Source: Sulfurovum sp.
GTDB lineage: Bacteria > Campylobacterota > Campylobacteria > Campylobacterales > Sulfurovaceae
Assembly: GCA_015663065.1 (NCBI GenBank)
Contig: DQSX01000168.1
Coordinates: 1 to 27,547 of the forward strand
Direction of reading: 5' to 3'
DNA: 27,547 bases
Below are positions 7,054-16,049 of the stretch, one piece after another. The stretch's first letter is position 1, and each line of letters opens with the position of its first letter. The notes beneath the pieces were generated by a model. The model was not told where the DNA came from, made no database searches, and saw nothing but the letters and a program-made list of their open reading frames with translations. Both the position numbers and the translations under genes were made by a program.

Positions 7054-7082
7054 TTAGGTAATTTACATCATCCGGGACAGTT

Positions 7083-8279
7083 ATGCCGCACTTAAAAGTC
7101 ACACCTTTCGATACCTCTTCTATTGACCTCACTTTAGCTAAAAGTGATATATTGACCTTCCGTGCTACCTCTTTAAATACGGATGATGAAATTGTAGGGG
7201 TTGTGTATGGTGGAGAAGAGTTTTTACTTCAAATCAAACCTACCCCAAATGATACACTCATAAAGTATGACAAGGTCACAAGACCGCTCAAGGTCAATCT
7301 TTTAAAAGGGGCACTGGACATTGTCTCAAAAGAGTGGGGTCTTGAGGTACTCTCTTCAAATATTGCCATCTCCAATACCAAAGCAGCACTCTCTTTAGAG
7401 CATTTTAAAAAAATAGAAGATTTTGAAGAGATGCGCTACCCTAAAGAGAAGATCTCTGTTGAGGTGGGTTTTGGGTCCGGGAAACATTTGCTCTATCAGG
7501 CTGAACAGAATCCTGATACACTTTTTATCGGCTTGGAGATACACACACCGTCCGCCCAACAGGTACTTAAACAGATAGAACTGCAAGGGCTTGAAAATAT
7601 CTGGGTGGTCAATTATGATGCACGGCTTTTTCTTGAAATGCTGCCGTCCAATGTTTGTGAACAGATCTTTGTACACTTTCCTGTCCCCTGGGATAAAAAG
7701 CCGCACAGACGTGTCATAAGTCCCTCTTTTTTAGAGGAATCAATGAGAGTACTGCGTGAAGGCGGAAGACTGGAGTTGCGTACAGACAGTGACAACTACT
7801 ACTGGTATGCTCTGGAGACCTTCTTTGGTCCTGCCGTGCCTAAAACCCATGTTGAGATCCGTAAAAATGAAGCACTGGAAGTGACCAGTAAATATGAAGC
7901 ACGCTGGTTAAGACAGGAGAAAGATATTTACGATGTCTACGTAAAATGTCAGGAAAATTCCAAAGAGCGAAAATTACATATTGATTTTAATTTTAATGCA
8001 GTAAAATATACAAAAGGTTTAGAGAACAGACTGTCAAAAAAGCCTATGGTTTTTGACGGTTATTTTGTACATTTTGAACGCCTGTATAAAAGCGGAAGTG
8101 ATACATTGCTAGTCAAGTGTGCTTTTGGAAGTTTTGACAGACCTGAACACAAATATATTTTAATCTCTAATAAAAGTTGCAGATACTTTGTCTTACCGCC
8201 GGTGAAGACTGCAGTAAATTACGAAGCCCATCAAAAACTTATGGAATTATTATCCAATGAAGGAACAGCGAATGTCTAA
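7083..8279 (+). CDS. trmB: tRNA (guanine-N7)-methyltransferase, long Campylobacterota form
   Basis: TrmB methylates N7 of G46 in the tRNA variable loop using S-adenosylmethionine. The class I methyltransferase core occupies about residues 120-300: VEVGFGSGKH (127-135) binds SAM, then FIGLEIH, and the signature HFPVPWDKKPHRRV (198-211), followed by LELRTDSDNYY. At 398 residues it is far longer than the ~210-240 of typical TrmB. There are about 120 extra residues in front, a beta-rich segment with no motif I recognise, and about 100 behind. A long form is familiar from Campylobacter (from memory). The gene overlaps the ftsE start by 8 nt. Confidence 0.93.
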   Translation: MPHLKVTPFDTSSIDLTLAKSDILTFRATSLNTDDEIVGVVYGGEEFLLQIKPTPNDTLIKYDKVTRPLKVNLLKGALDIVSKEWGLEVLSSNIAISNTKAALSLEHFKKIEDFEEMRYPKEKISVEVGFGSGKHLLYQAEQNPDTLFIGLEIHTPSAQQVLKQIELQGLENIWVVNYDARLFLEMLPSNVCEQIFVHFPVPWDKKPHRRVISPSFLEESMRVLREGGRLELRTDSDNYYWYALETFFGPAVPKTHVEIRKNEALEVTSKYEARWLRQEKDIYDVYVKCQENSKERKLHIDFNFNAVKYTKGLENRLSKKPMVFDGYFVHFERLYKSGSDTLLVKCAFGSFDRPEHKYILISNKSCRYFVLPPVKTAVNYEAHQKLMELLSNEGTANV

Positions 8280-8946
8280 TGTGATCAGTGCATCTCACCT
8301 TACCCTCTCTTATGACAATGGCAGCAAAGAGATCATCAAAGATGCGAATTTCAACATTAAAAAAGGTGAATTCGTTTTTATTACCGGACCGAGTGGTTCA
8401 GGCAAGTCTACTCTTCTCAAGGCACTCTACGGACATTTGCGTCCAAAAGAGGGCAATCTCATCGTAGGCGGACATGATCTCTCTTCCATAAGCCAGAGTA
8501 AACTGCAGGAACTCAGAACACATTTGGGGATCATTTTTCAGGACTATAAACTGGTCAATGAGTGGACAGTTTCAAAAAGTGTTGTTTTGCCTTTGATGAT
8601 AGCAGGCTATTCTGTAGATGTGCAGAATACCCAGGCGCAAAGGCTTCTCAAACATGTAAAACTCTCTGAACACGGAGAGAAGTTCCCGCTTGAACTGTCT
8701 GGTGGAGAACAGCAGCGTGTAGGTGTTGCCAGAGCTTTGGCGAAAAACCCTGTGGTGATATTGGCAGATGAGCCAACCGGTAACCTTGATGACTACTCCT
8801 CTAACGTGATCTGGGATCTTATGGAAAATGCCTGCCAGCAGCTTGAAACTACAGTACTTGTCGTCACACATAAAATACCAACGATCTTTTCACTGCCGTA
8901 CAGACATTTTATTATAGAGAGTAAGGGTGTATATGAAGTTCATTAA
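8272..8946 (+). CDS. ftsE: Cell-division ABC transporter ATPase FtsE
   Basis: FtsE is the cytosolic ATPase of the FtsEX complex, which couples the division ring to periplasmic peptidoglycan hydrolase activators. In 224 residues one sees Walker A GPSGSGKST (39-47), a Q-loop at FQDYKL (89-94), the signature LSGGEQQRVGVARAL (142-156), Walker B VVILADEPTGNLD (161-173) and the switch His in VVTHK. I choose the ATG at 8272, with AAGGAA at 8260-8265 as ribosome site, over the ATG at 8257. It overlaps trmB by 8 nt and ftsX by 14 nt. Confidence 0.95.
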   Translation: MSNVISASHLTLSYDNGSKEIIKDANFNIKKGEFVFITGPSGSGKSTLLKALYGHLRPKEGNLIVGGHDLSSISQSKLQELRTHLGIIFQDYKLVNEWTVSKSVVLPLMIAGYSVDVQNTQAQRLLKHVKLSEHGEKFPLELSGGEQQRVGVARALAKNPVVILADEPTGNLDDYSSNVIWDLMENACQQLETTVLVVTHKIPTIFSLPYRHFIIESKGVYEVH

Positions 8947-9748
8947 AAACCATATTATGTTCATTTTGCCGCTTATGGCAATTTTGCTCGGTATTGAGTT
9001 TTACCTTGTATTTGACAGAACTACCGACTCTTATGAAAAAGGCTTAAAAGAGGGGTACTCCATGCTGGTTGTGAGCAAAAAACCTGCTGTACTTTCTGAT
9101 TTTAAAAAACTAAACCCTCATATCAGCACCCTTGAAAAGATCAAACGTCAAAATATTGTCGCAGAGATAGCAAAAGGTGTCAATAAAGGTACACAGGAAG
9201 AGATACTGGCTGCATTACCGTATTTTTACAATGTCAGTTTGGATAGTTATGTAGATACTTCAGGACTTGAAAAGATCAAAAACGATCTTGAAAATGATGA
9301 AAACATTAAAAAAGTAGAGACTTTTGGAAATGCTTACAGCTCAGCGTATAAACTTTTTTCGTTCATAAAGTTCACATTAAAACTTTTTATAAGTTTTATG
9401 GGGATCGTAAGTCTTTTTCTTATCATCAAACAGATGGAGATATGGAAGTATGCACATAAAGAGCGTATGCAGGTTATGGAGATATTTGGTGCACCGTTGA
9501 TGCTTAGATCTGGTGTACTTTTCAAAGTGGCTATTGTGGATGCTTTTGTCGCAACACTGCTCACCTCTGCATTTTTTCTCTATATTAAATTCCAGTGGGC
9601 GGCGCACAGTGGGATTGATATTATGATGCAAAAACAGGAAGAGCTTTTCAGGTTGAGTGATATTGGTATCTTGTTTGGCTCTGCACTGCTGATCGTGGTT
9701 ATTGCTGTTTACTCGGTGGTATTCTCAAGCAAGGGAGTTCAGGAGTGA
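8933..9748 (+). CDS. ftsX: Cell-division permease-like protein FtsX
   Basis: FtsX is the membrane partner of FtsE; its large periplasmic loop contacts the hydrolase activator. The 271 residues show four hydrophobic segments: about 8-26, 145-167, 199-219 and 244-265. Between the first and second is a charged periplasmic domain of roughly 115 residues. This is the FtsX topology. The ATG at 8933 is preceded by TAAGG; a GTG at 8927 would add two residues. It overlaps ftsE upstream and the EnvC-like gene downstream by 4 nt (GTGA), indicating coupled translation of the three. Confidence 0.92.
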   Translation: MKFIKNHIMFILPLMAILLGIEFYLVFDRTTDSYEKGLKEGYSMLVVSKKPAVLSDFKKLNPHISTLEKIKRQNIVAEIAKGVNKGTQEEILAALPYFYNVSLDSYVDTSGLEKIKNDLENDENIKKVETFGNAYSSAYKLFSFIKFTLKLFISFMGIVSLFLIIKQMEIWKYAHKERMQVMEIFGAPLMLRSGVLFKVAIVDAFVATLLTSAFFLYIKFQWAAHSGIDIMMQKQEELFRLSDIGILFGSALLIVVIAVYSVVFSSKGVQE

Positions 9749-11124
9749 GATCCTTCATACTGTACTGTTTTCTTGCGCTTGTGCTGCTTCAGGGAAGTGC
9801 AACGACCAAAGAGATAAAAAAATCAGAAAAAGTACTGACCTCTACAAAAAAAGCGAAGAAACAGACAAGTCGAAAACTGGAGCAGATCGCAAAAGATATA
9901 AAAAAAGCTGAAAAAGATATTGCCTATCTTGAAAAAAAAATAGATGAATTGGGTAAAGACCAGAGTAAAAAACAAGAAGAGTATGAAGCGCTTAAAAAAG
10001 AGTTGAAGCAGTCAACGGCAGATTTTGAAAAGACAAGCCAAACACTTGAGAGCAAACGAAATCAATTTATCTCTTTGCTCACTGAACAGTTCTCAATTGT
10101 GTATGCCATTACGCAGTCACATGAACCTACCAGAGCGTCTATTATTTCCCAGGAAGTCTACAAAGCCTATAAAAAACAAAATACGAAAATGCTAGCCAGT
10201 CTGAAATCTGAGATCCGTACACTTAAAAAGCGCAAACAGGACAAACAATACCTGCGAAATAAAACTTTAAATAAAGTCAAGAGGATCATTAAAAAAAGAG
10301 AAGAGTATGCCCGGAAAAAAGAGGCGAAGCAGAAACTTATTAAAAAACTTGCACATGATGAAGAGAGATACAATGTAAAACTGGGAAAGATCGTAGACAA
10401 ACAGAATGCACTGAATGCCACTTTGGCGAAACTCAATATTTTACATACCAAAGAAGTAGAAAAGGCAAAAAAACAGGCTGCCATCAGAAAAGAAGCCATA
10501 CGTCTTGAAAAAGAGAGAAAGAAGCGTATCCGTAAAGAGAAAGATCTGGCACGTGCCAAAGCGAAAAAGGCCAAAGAGGCGGTAAGACTTGCTAAAACCA
10601 AAGAAGCCAAAAAAGCAGCATGGCTGGCTTCAAAAAAAGCAGACAAAGAAGTTGAAAAGGTCAAAAAGGAAGCGTATAAACAGAGTGAACGGATCCGGAC
10701 GGTAAACTCCTCTTACCAAAAACCAAAAACATATAAATACAGAGGCGGTAAAACTATCTCTCCTATTGCAGGTGCGAGAATCATTAAAAAATTCGGTACC
10801 TATGTGGATCCTGTGTACAAAATAAAGATCTTTAATGAATCGATCACCCTAAAGGCACCGAGATCGGATGCAAAAGTTCAAAATGTACTGAACGGTAAAG
10901 TGGTATTCGCCGGGAAAAGCTCCATGCTGGGTAAAGTGGTCGTAGTCGCACACAGCGGTAAAATGCATACTGTGTACGCAGGGTTGTCCAAGATCGCACC
11001 AAACATTAAAACGGGCCGTAAGATCAAAAGAGGGTATGTGGTAGGGAAGGTAAAGAGTAAGCTGATGTTCCAAGCGACTAAAAATTCCAAACATATCAAC
11101 CCATTGAAGTTAATAAAGATTTAG
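9745..11124 (+). CDS. EnvC-like coiled-coil protein with degenerate LytM/M23 domain
   Basis: The 459-residue protein starts with a signal peptide (RSFILYCFLALVLLQGSA). About 300 residues of extremely Lys/Glu-rich coiled coil follow, then a C-terminal LytM/peptidase-M23 fold (about 332-459, ISPIAGARIIKKFGTY onward). Active M23 enzymes have HxGxD, a YAHL His and HLHFE. Here these read NESIT (Asn364, Thr368), YAGL (Gly413) and KLMFQ (Lys439, Met441), so all Zn ligands and catalytic His are gone. This matches EnvC-type activators, which switch on amidases rather than cutting peptidoglycan. The GTG start overlaps the ftsX stop by 4 nt, as expected for an FtsEX partner. Two amidases lie about 7 kb downstream. 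I infer activator function; direct hydrolysis is unlikely. Confidence 0.88.
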   Translation: MRSFILYCFLALVLLQGSATTKEIKKSEKVLTSTKKAKKQTSRKLEQIAKDIKKAEKDIAYLEKKIDELGKDQSKKQEEYEALKKELKQSTADFEKTSQTLESKRNQFISLLTEQFSIVYAITQSHEPTRASIISQEVYKAYKKQNTKMLASLKSEIRTLKKRKQDKQYLRNKTLNKVKRIIKKREEYARKKEAKQKLIKKLAHDEERYNVKLGKIVDKQNALNATLAKLNILHTKEVEKAKKQAAIRKEAIRLEKERKKRIRKEKDLARAKAKKAKEAVRLAKTKEAKKAAWLASKKADKEVEKVKKEAYKQSERIRTVNSSYQKPKTYKYRGGKTISPIAGARIIKKFGTYVDPVYKIKIFNESITLKAPRSDAKVQNVLNGKVVFAGKSSMLGKVVVVAHSGKMHTVYAGLSKIAPNIKTGRKIKRGYVVGKVKSKLMFQATKNSKHINPLKLIKI

Positions 11125-11152
11125 TATAATATTCACCACTAAGCACTATAAT
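11125..11152 (+). promoter_or_regulatory. Two TATAAT boxes before the acyl-CoA synthetase gene
   Basis: Perfect TATAAT hexamers lie at 11125-11130 and 11147-11152, 22 nt apart. The first has a TTGAAG at 11104-11109 (15-nt spacer) and leaves a leader of about 29 nt containing the AAAGGT ribosome site, so it is the more believable. The second would start transcription beyond the ribosome site and is probably coincidental or used only as a leaderless start. Confidence 0.5.
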
Positions 11153-11165
11153 AAAGGTATTATTC

Positions 11166-12872
11166 ATGAGCAAAGCGTTTATCCAACTTCCTGAATTAAC
11201 TTTAAAAGCTCTTTTTGAAAACAGCATCAACGCTTATGCTGACCGTCCTGCTGTACAGTTTGTTGACGGTGATGTGATGACCTATGCAGCGTTGGGTCAG
11301 AAGGTTGAAGAGATACAGGAAGTCTTAAGAGAGTATGGCATTAAAGCCGGAGACAGAGTGGCACTCTACAGTGAAAATATGCCAAACTGGTCTGCGGTTT
11401 ATTTTGCTGTAACCACTATGGGGGCTGTGATCGTACCGATCCTGCCTGACTTCCATACCTCAGAAGCCATACATATTGCCATACATGCAGAGTGTAAAGC
11501 AGCTTTTATTTCACAGAAACTTTTTGAAACAATGCTGGATGAAACACAGCCCCCTACCATGAATCTGCTTGTAATCCTGGATCGGCTTTTTGTACTCGAT
11601 AAACTTTCCACACCTTCTAAAATGGATAAAGTACTGAAAAAAGGGGAAGAGCAGTTCAATAAAGCAATGGAGAAGATGGGTAAAGAGAAAAAAGTGGAAG
11701 AGCCACTTGTCATCAAAGAAGAAGACTTGGCTGCCATTATTTATACTTCGGGTACTACGGGCTCATCAAAAGGTGTGATGTTAAGTCATTTAAACCTGGC
11801 TTTTGATGCCACTGCCGCACAAAAAGTGGTGGATATTTACCCTGAAGACAAATTCCTTTCTGTCCTTCCCCTGGCGCATACCTTTGAGTGTACGGTAGGG
11901 ATGATCATTCCCATACTGAACGGGGCATCCATTCACTACATTCAGAAAGTACCTACACCGACAGTACTTATAAAGGCCATGGCAACGGTCAAGCCGGATT
12001 TCATGCTGACCGTACCTTTGATCATAGAGAAGATCTATAAAAATAAAGTCTTGCCTAATTTTCAGAAAAATATCTTTATAAAGACACTCTACTCCATACC
12101 TTTTTTACGTAAAAAGCTCAATAAGATCGCAGGGAAAAAACTTGTAGAGACATTTGGAGGAAATATCAGGTTTTTCGGCATTGGCGGTGCAGGGGTTTCT
12201 CCTATTGTAGAAAAATTTCTGCGTGAAGCTGAGTTCCCTTACTGTATTGGTTACGGTTTAACAGAGACGGCACCTTTTTTGGCAGGAACAAACCCTACAG
12301 TTACCAAATATAAAGCCATTGGTCCGGTGATACCGGGTACCAAACTGGAGCTTAGAGATAAAAATGAAGAGGGCATAGGAACACTTTGGGCCAAAGGTCC
12401 CAATGTGATGATGGGGTATTACAAAGATCCTGAAAAAACAGCTGAGGTGATGGACGAAGAGGGCTGGTTCAATACCGAAGACATCGGTTATATCGATGAA
12501 GACGGCTACTTCTTTATGTCGGGTCGTGCTAAAAATATCATTGTGGGGCCATCGGGTGAAAACATTTACCCTGAACAGATAGAAGCTGCTATCAATGCCC
12601 ATACGCTTGTGGCTGATTCCCTGGTCTATGACAATGAAGGGGTATTGACGGCACGTGTCTATTTGGACTATGACAAGCTGGATGAAGTCTATGGTGTAAG
12701 ACAGAAGTCTGAGAAAAAAATGCGTGACAAAGTGACAGAGATACTTGAAGAGATACGAGCAGAAGTAAATGCTTCCGTCTCTTCTTTCTCGCGTATTAAA
12801 AAGGTTGTGGAACAGCGTGAAGAGTTTGTGAAAACACCAACGAAGAAGATCAAACGTTACCTTTATGTGTAG
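11166..12872 (+). CDS. Long-chain acyl-CoA synthetase-like AMP-forming ligase
   Basis: Adenylate-forming enzymes of this type activate a carboxylic acid with ATP and join it to CoA (or another acceptor). The 568 residues carry the P-loop-like IIYTSGTTGSSKGVMLSHLN (about 190-209), the substrate and AMP motif GYGLTETAPF (about 362-371), GWFNTEDIGYIDEDGYFFMSGR (A7/A8 hinge region) and a C-terminal Lys in PTKKIKRY matching the A10 lysine. The overall pattern is nearest to FadD/long-chain ligases. An acyl-ACP synthetase that salvages fatty acids is an equally fair alternative, since no beta-oxidation genes are near. It interrupts the order M23-pyrH seen in C. jejuni (from memory). It has its own promoter. 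Confidence 0.85.
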   Translation: MSKAFIQLPELTLKALFENSINAYADRPAVQFVDGDVMTYAALGQKVEEIQEVLREYGIKAGDRVALYSENMPNWSAVYFAVTTMGAVIVPILPDFHTSEAIHIAIHAECKAAFISQKLFETMLDETQPPTMNLLVILDRLFVLDKLSTPSKMDKVLKKGEEQFNKAMEKMGKEKKVEEPLVIKEEDLAAIIYTSGTTGSSKGVMLSHLNLAFDATAAQKVVDIYPEDKFLSVLPLAHTFECTVGMIIPILNGASIHYIQKVPTPTVLIKAMATVKPDFMLTVPLIIEKIYKNKVLPNFQKNIFIKTLYSIPFLRKKLNKIAGKKLVETFGGNIRFFGIGGAGVSPIVEKFLREAEFPYCIGYGLTETAPFLAGTNPTVTKYKAIGPVIPGTKLELRDKNEEGIGTLWAKGPNVMMGYYKDPEKTAEVMDEEGWFNTEDIGYIDEDGYFFMSGRAKNIIVGPSGENIYPEQIEAAINAHTLVADSLVYDNEGVLTARVYLDYDKLDEVYGVRQKSEKKMRDKVTEILEEIRAEVNASVSSFSRIKKVVEQREEFVKTPTKKIKRYLYV

Positions 12873-12915
12873 AGGGTTTACAAGAGCTTTAACCACCTCC
12901 TAAAGCACATTTGGA

Positions 12916-12928
12916 TATAATCGCGAAA
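12916..12928 (+). promoter_or_regulatory. pyrH promoter, TATAATCGCGAAA
   Basis: TATAAT followed by CGCGAAA lies 18 nt before the pyrH GTG. The same 13 bases occur upstream of leuD at 26077-26089. No clear -35 is present here. Confidence 0.55.
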
Positions 12929-12946
12929 TTATATAAAGGTGATTTT

Positions 12947-13654
12947 GTGATAAAAAGAGTATTGGTTAAATTTTCTGGTGAAGCATTGGCTGGTGATGAG
13001 GGATATGGAATAGATACCCAGATCCTTAATTTTATTGCAGGTGAGATCAAAGCGCTTGTAGATAATGGTGTGGAAGTAGCTGTTGTTGTAGGTGGGGGTA
13101 ACATCATTCGTGGTGTATCTGCTGCGGCTGATGGTATTATTAAGAGAACTTCTGGTGACTACATGGGAATGCTGGCAACGGTCATCAATGGTGTGGCTAT
13201 TCAGGAAGCGTTGGAACATGCAGGTCTTGGTGCGAGACTTCAATCTGCTATTGACATGCATGAGATCGGTGAAAGTTTTATTGTACGTCGTGCAAGAAGA
13301 CACCTTGAAAAAGGGCGTGTGGTCGTGTTTGCCGGAGGTACGGGTAACCCTTACTTCACAACAGATACAGCAGCAACACTTAGAGCCTCTGAGATCGAAG
13401 CGGAACTTTTGATCAAAGCAACGAAAGTAGACGGTGTATATGACAAAGATCCAAACAAATTTGATGATGCTGTGAAGCTAGATACTTTGTCATACGATCA
13501 GGCACTGAGTGATCACATTAAAGTAATGGATGATACTTCTATTGCTCTGGCTAAAGAGAACGGTTTGCCTATTGTGGTGTGTAATATGTTTGAAAAAGGC
13601 AACCTGCTTGCGATCATAAAAGGCGATATGAGCCTTTGTTCTATCGTAAAATAA
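12947..13654 (+). CDS. pyrH: UMP kinase
   Basis: PyrH phosphorylates UMP to UDP, a committed step in pyrimidine nucleotide supply. The 235-residue protein has the amino-acid-kinase fold: KRVLVKFSGEALAG at the N-terminus, VAVVVGGGNIIRG, then the UMP-binding YMGMLATVINGVAIQEAL, GGTGNPYFTTDTAA, and LLIKATKVDGVYDKDP. I place the start at GTG 12947, with AAAGGT at 12935-12940. A longer frame from 12911 would begin inside the promoter. rpoZ follows after 29 nt. Confidence 0.96.
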   Translation: MIKRVLVKFSGEALAGDEGYGIDTQILNFIAGEIKALVDNGVEVAVVVGGGNIIRGVSAAADGIIKRTSGDYMGMLATVINGVAIQEALEHAGLGARLQSAIDMHEIGESFIVRRARRHLEKGRVVVFAGGTGNPYFTTDTAATLRASEIEAELLIKATKVDGVYDKDPNKFDDAVKLDTLSYDQALSDHIKVMDDTSIALAKENGLPIVVCNMFEKGNLLAIIKGDMSLCSIVK

Positions 13655-13683
13655 CAAAATAAATAAAGAGATTAAGGAATAAA

Positions 13684-13890
13684 ATGAGAACAGAACAATT
13701 AACAGCAATAGCACTGGAAAAAGTAAATTTTGACAAATACCTTTTGGCAAATGCCGTAGGTAAAAGAGCAGAGGCCATTGCAAACGGAGCAGAAATACTG
13801 CTTGATTTCGATACTTCAGGTATGAAATATGCAGATATCGCACTACAGGAGATCGCTGAAGGTAAAATGTCTGTAAGTCTAGAAGGCTAA
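13684..13890 (+). CDS. rpoZ: RNA polymerase omega subunit
   Basis: Omega helps assemble the beta-prime subunit and, in many bacteria, forms part of a ppGpp-binding site on RNA polymerase. The 68 residues have the omega core MRTEQLTAIALEKV...YLLANAVGKRAEAI and a downstream amphipathic helix YADIALQEIAEGKMSV. TAAGGA precedes the ATG. It sits six bases before spoT, the enzyme that makes and degrades ppGpp; this pairing is conserved across many proteobacteria and fits a shared stringent-response role. Confidence 0.93.
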   Translation: MRTEQLTAIALEKVNFDKYLLANAVGKRAEAIANGAEILLDFDTSGMKYADIALQEIAEGKMSVSLEG

Positions 13891-13896
13891 AACGTT

Positions 13897-16044
13897 TTGG
13901 ATCTCAACAGACTTAAAGAGATTCATACAGTAGAAGAGGCAAAAGCCCTTCTGCAGGAAGAAGTCCCCTCTTTTCTTCCTGCAACACAAAAAGCACTTGA
14001 ACTGGCATTGACCGCACATGATGGTCAAAAACGTAAAAGTGGTGAACCCTATATTATCCACCCTATTTTAGTAGCAGCAATTACTGCATCTTTTTCAAAT
14101 GATGAAACCATGGTCCAGGCTGCACTTCTTCATGATGTGGTTGAGGATACAAGTTTTGATCTTGAAGATCTGGAACGTGAATTTGGTGATGATGTCACAC
14201 ATATGGTTGAAGGACTGACCAAGATCGTGGAGATACGTGATGAAGAGTTGGCAGCTTCAAGTTCCAATGAAAGACTGATCAACTCTGCATTGACTTTTCG
14301 AAAAATGCTCATTGCTTCCATTAAAGACATACGTGTACTGGTCATCAAACTTTGTGACCGACTGCACAATATGCTGACACTGGATGCATTATCTCCGGAA
14401 AAACAGATACGTATCGCTGAAGAGACTCTGGTCGTGTATGCACCTATTGCTCACCGACTTGGTATATCACGAATGAAAAACCATTTGGAAGATCTGAGTT
14501 TTCAATATATCTATCCCGAAGATTATAAAGCTATTGATACCTATATTAAGAAGAATGTCCAAAATTTACAATTTAAACTCAATGCATTTATTCAAAAAGT
14601 TAAAACACAGATCGTCCAAGATGGTTTTGATGAGGATGAATTTGAAATATTCGGAAGGGTAAAACATTACTATTCTATCTATATGAAGATGCATAGAAAA
14701 GGTGTAAGTATTGAAGAAGTACTGGATCTTCTTGCTGTGCGTATCATTGTGAAAGAACCTATAGAGTGTTATAGAGTACTTGGCGTTATGCACCTTGGAT
14801 TTACCCCTCTTATATCACGTTTCAAAGACTATATTGCAGTACCTAAAGAGAATGGATATAAAACCATACATACAACACTTTTTAACGAAGAAGGTATTGT
14901 AGAAGCACAGATCCGTACACTGGATATGCACAGACTTGCAGAGTACGGTGTTGCTGCACACTGGAAGTACAAAGGCGGTGGTGATGGTGTAAATCTGGAG
15001 TGGCTGGAGAGTCTGCATTATCAGAATGAATCGATTGAAGAGTTTTATGAATTGGCAAAATCTGATCTTTTCTCTGAAGATATTACGGTATTTTCTCCCA
15101 AAGGAGACTATTATACACTTCCAAAGGGTTCGACGGCACTGGATTTTGCCTATGCTATCCACTCTGAAGTGGGTAAACATTCCATAGATGCCTTGGTAAA
15201 TAAACGAAGAGCATCCCTTTTAACCGTATTGAAAAATGGTGATATTGTAAGGATCATCAAAGACGATAAAGCACACTTGCATTGCTCCTGGATGGATGCA
15301 GTGAAAACATCAAAGGCGCAAGACGGCATCAGAACCTCTTGTCGTGCACGCATAAAAGAGTCAGATACACAAAGTGCCTATAATATTCTGGGGACACTTT
15401 TTGACCAGAAAAATGCAACCATTAAAGACTTGGTACTAAGACTGGAACTTATAGAATCAATTCATAAATTACCTCTACAGCTGGATTATTATAAAGCGGT
15501 CATCCATAAGATAGCTGACTATATCGGGGCAAAAGAAGTGCGTTTCTGGGAACTGCTTAAAAGAGGATATAAGAAGCCTAATATTAAAGAGTTGGATCAT
15601 TTTAAATTCTTTAGTAACAAGCCTTTGGACGGTGTAGAGTTCGATTATTGCTGTCATCCTAAAGTGGGTGACCAGATCGTTGCATTCTATAAGGACAGTA
15701 AAGCTATTATACACCATAAATTATGTAAAAAAGCCTATGAGAAAATGCTGGCAGAAGAGCCGATGATCTATGTATCCTGGAGCAGTACAAGACTCTCCAA
15801 ATACCGATTGATCATCTCTTTGCAGAACCAAAAAGGAGTTCTTGCAGACTTGTTGGCAAAACTCTCGTCTTTAAATCTGAATGTGGTCAGTATTGAACTG
15901 GGCATACGGAATTCTGACTCTGCGGAGTATTGCCAGATAGAAGTAGAAAGTGCTGAGTCGAACAAAGCTTTGCTTGCAGAGAGAATTTCACAAAAATTTA
16001 AACTCATAGAGATCATCTCTTTAGATGATGCCTATAACAAATAA
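13897..16044 (+). CDS. spoT: Bifunctional (p)ppGpp synthetase/hydrolase
   Basis: This Rel/Spo homologue makes (p)ppGpp from ATP and GTP/GDP and hydrolyses it. Domains in order over 715 residues: HD hydrolase (YIIHP, LLHDVVEDT, DRLHNM), synthetase (GRVKHYYSIYMKM, then RFKDYIAVPKENGYKTIHT, EAQIRTLDMHRLAE), TGS (TVFSPKGDYYTLPKGSTALDFAYAIHSEVG) and a C-terminal ACT (about 620-715). RFKD at 308-311 is the RxKD type found in bifunctional enzymes, unlike the ExDD of synthetase-only RelA. Both active sites look intact. The start is TTG with AGAAGG about ten bases upstream, six bases after rpoZ. An intergenic palindrome lies right after its stop. Confidence 0.95.
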   Translation: MDLNRLKEIHTVEEAKALLQEEVPSFLPATQKALELALTAHDGQKRKSGEPYIIHPILVAAITASFSNDETMVQAALLHDVVEDTSFDLEDLEREFGDDVTHMVEGLTKIVEIRDEELAASSSNERLINSALTFRKMLIASIKDIRVLVIKLCDRLHNMLTLDALSPEKQIRIAEETLVVYAPIAHRLGISRMKNHLEDLSFQYIYPEDYKAIDTYIKKNVQNLQFKLNAFIQKVKTQIVQDGFDEDEFEIFGRVKHYYSIYMKMHRKGVSIEEVLDLLAVRIIVKEPIECYRVLGVMHLGFTPLISRFKDYIAVPKENGYKTIHTTLFNEEGIVEAQIRTLDMHRLAEYGVAAHWKYKGGGDGVNLEWLESLHYQNESIEEFYELAKSDLFSEDITVFSPKGDYYTLPKGSTALDFAYAIHSEVGKHSIDALVNKRRASLLTVLKNGDIVRIIKDDKAHLHCSWMDAVKTSKAQDGIRTSCRARIKESDTQSAYNILGTLFDQKNATIKDLVLRLELIESIHKLPLQLDYYKAVIHKIADYIGAKEVRFWELLKRGYKKPNIKELDHFKFFSNKPLDGVEFDYCCHPKVGDQIVAFYKDSKAIIHHKLCKKAYEKMLAEEPMIYVSWSSTRLSKYRLIISLQNQKGVLADLLAKLSSLNLNVVSIELGIRNSDSAEYCQIEVESAESNKALLAERISQKFKLIEIISLDDAYNK

Positions 16045-16049
16045 TAAAC

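Noticed and set aside
10160..10670. Long Ser/Phe/Leu-rich reverse-strand frames opposite the coiled-coil gene
   Set aside because: They are shadows of the Lys/Glu-rich EnvC-like coding sequence, with no ribosome site or family pattern.
12911..12946. Longer PyrH start
   Set aside because: It would begin inside the TATAATCGCG promoter; GTG 12947 has AAAGGT and matches the family N-terminus.
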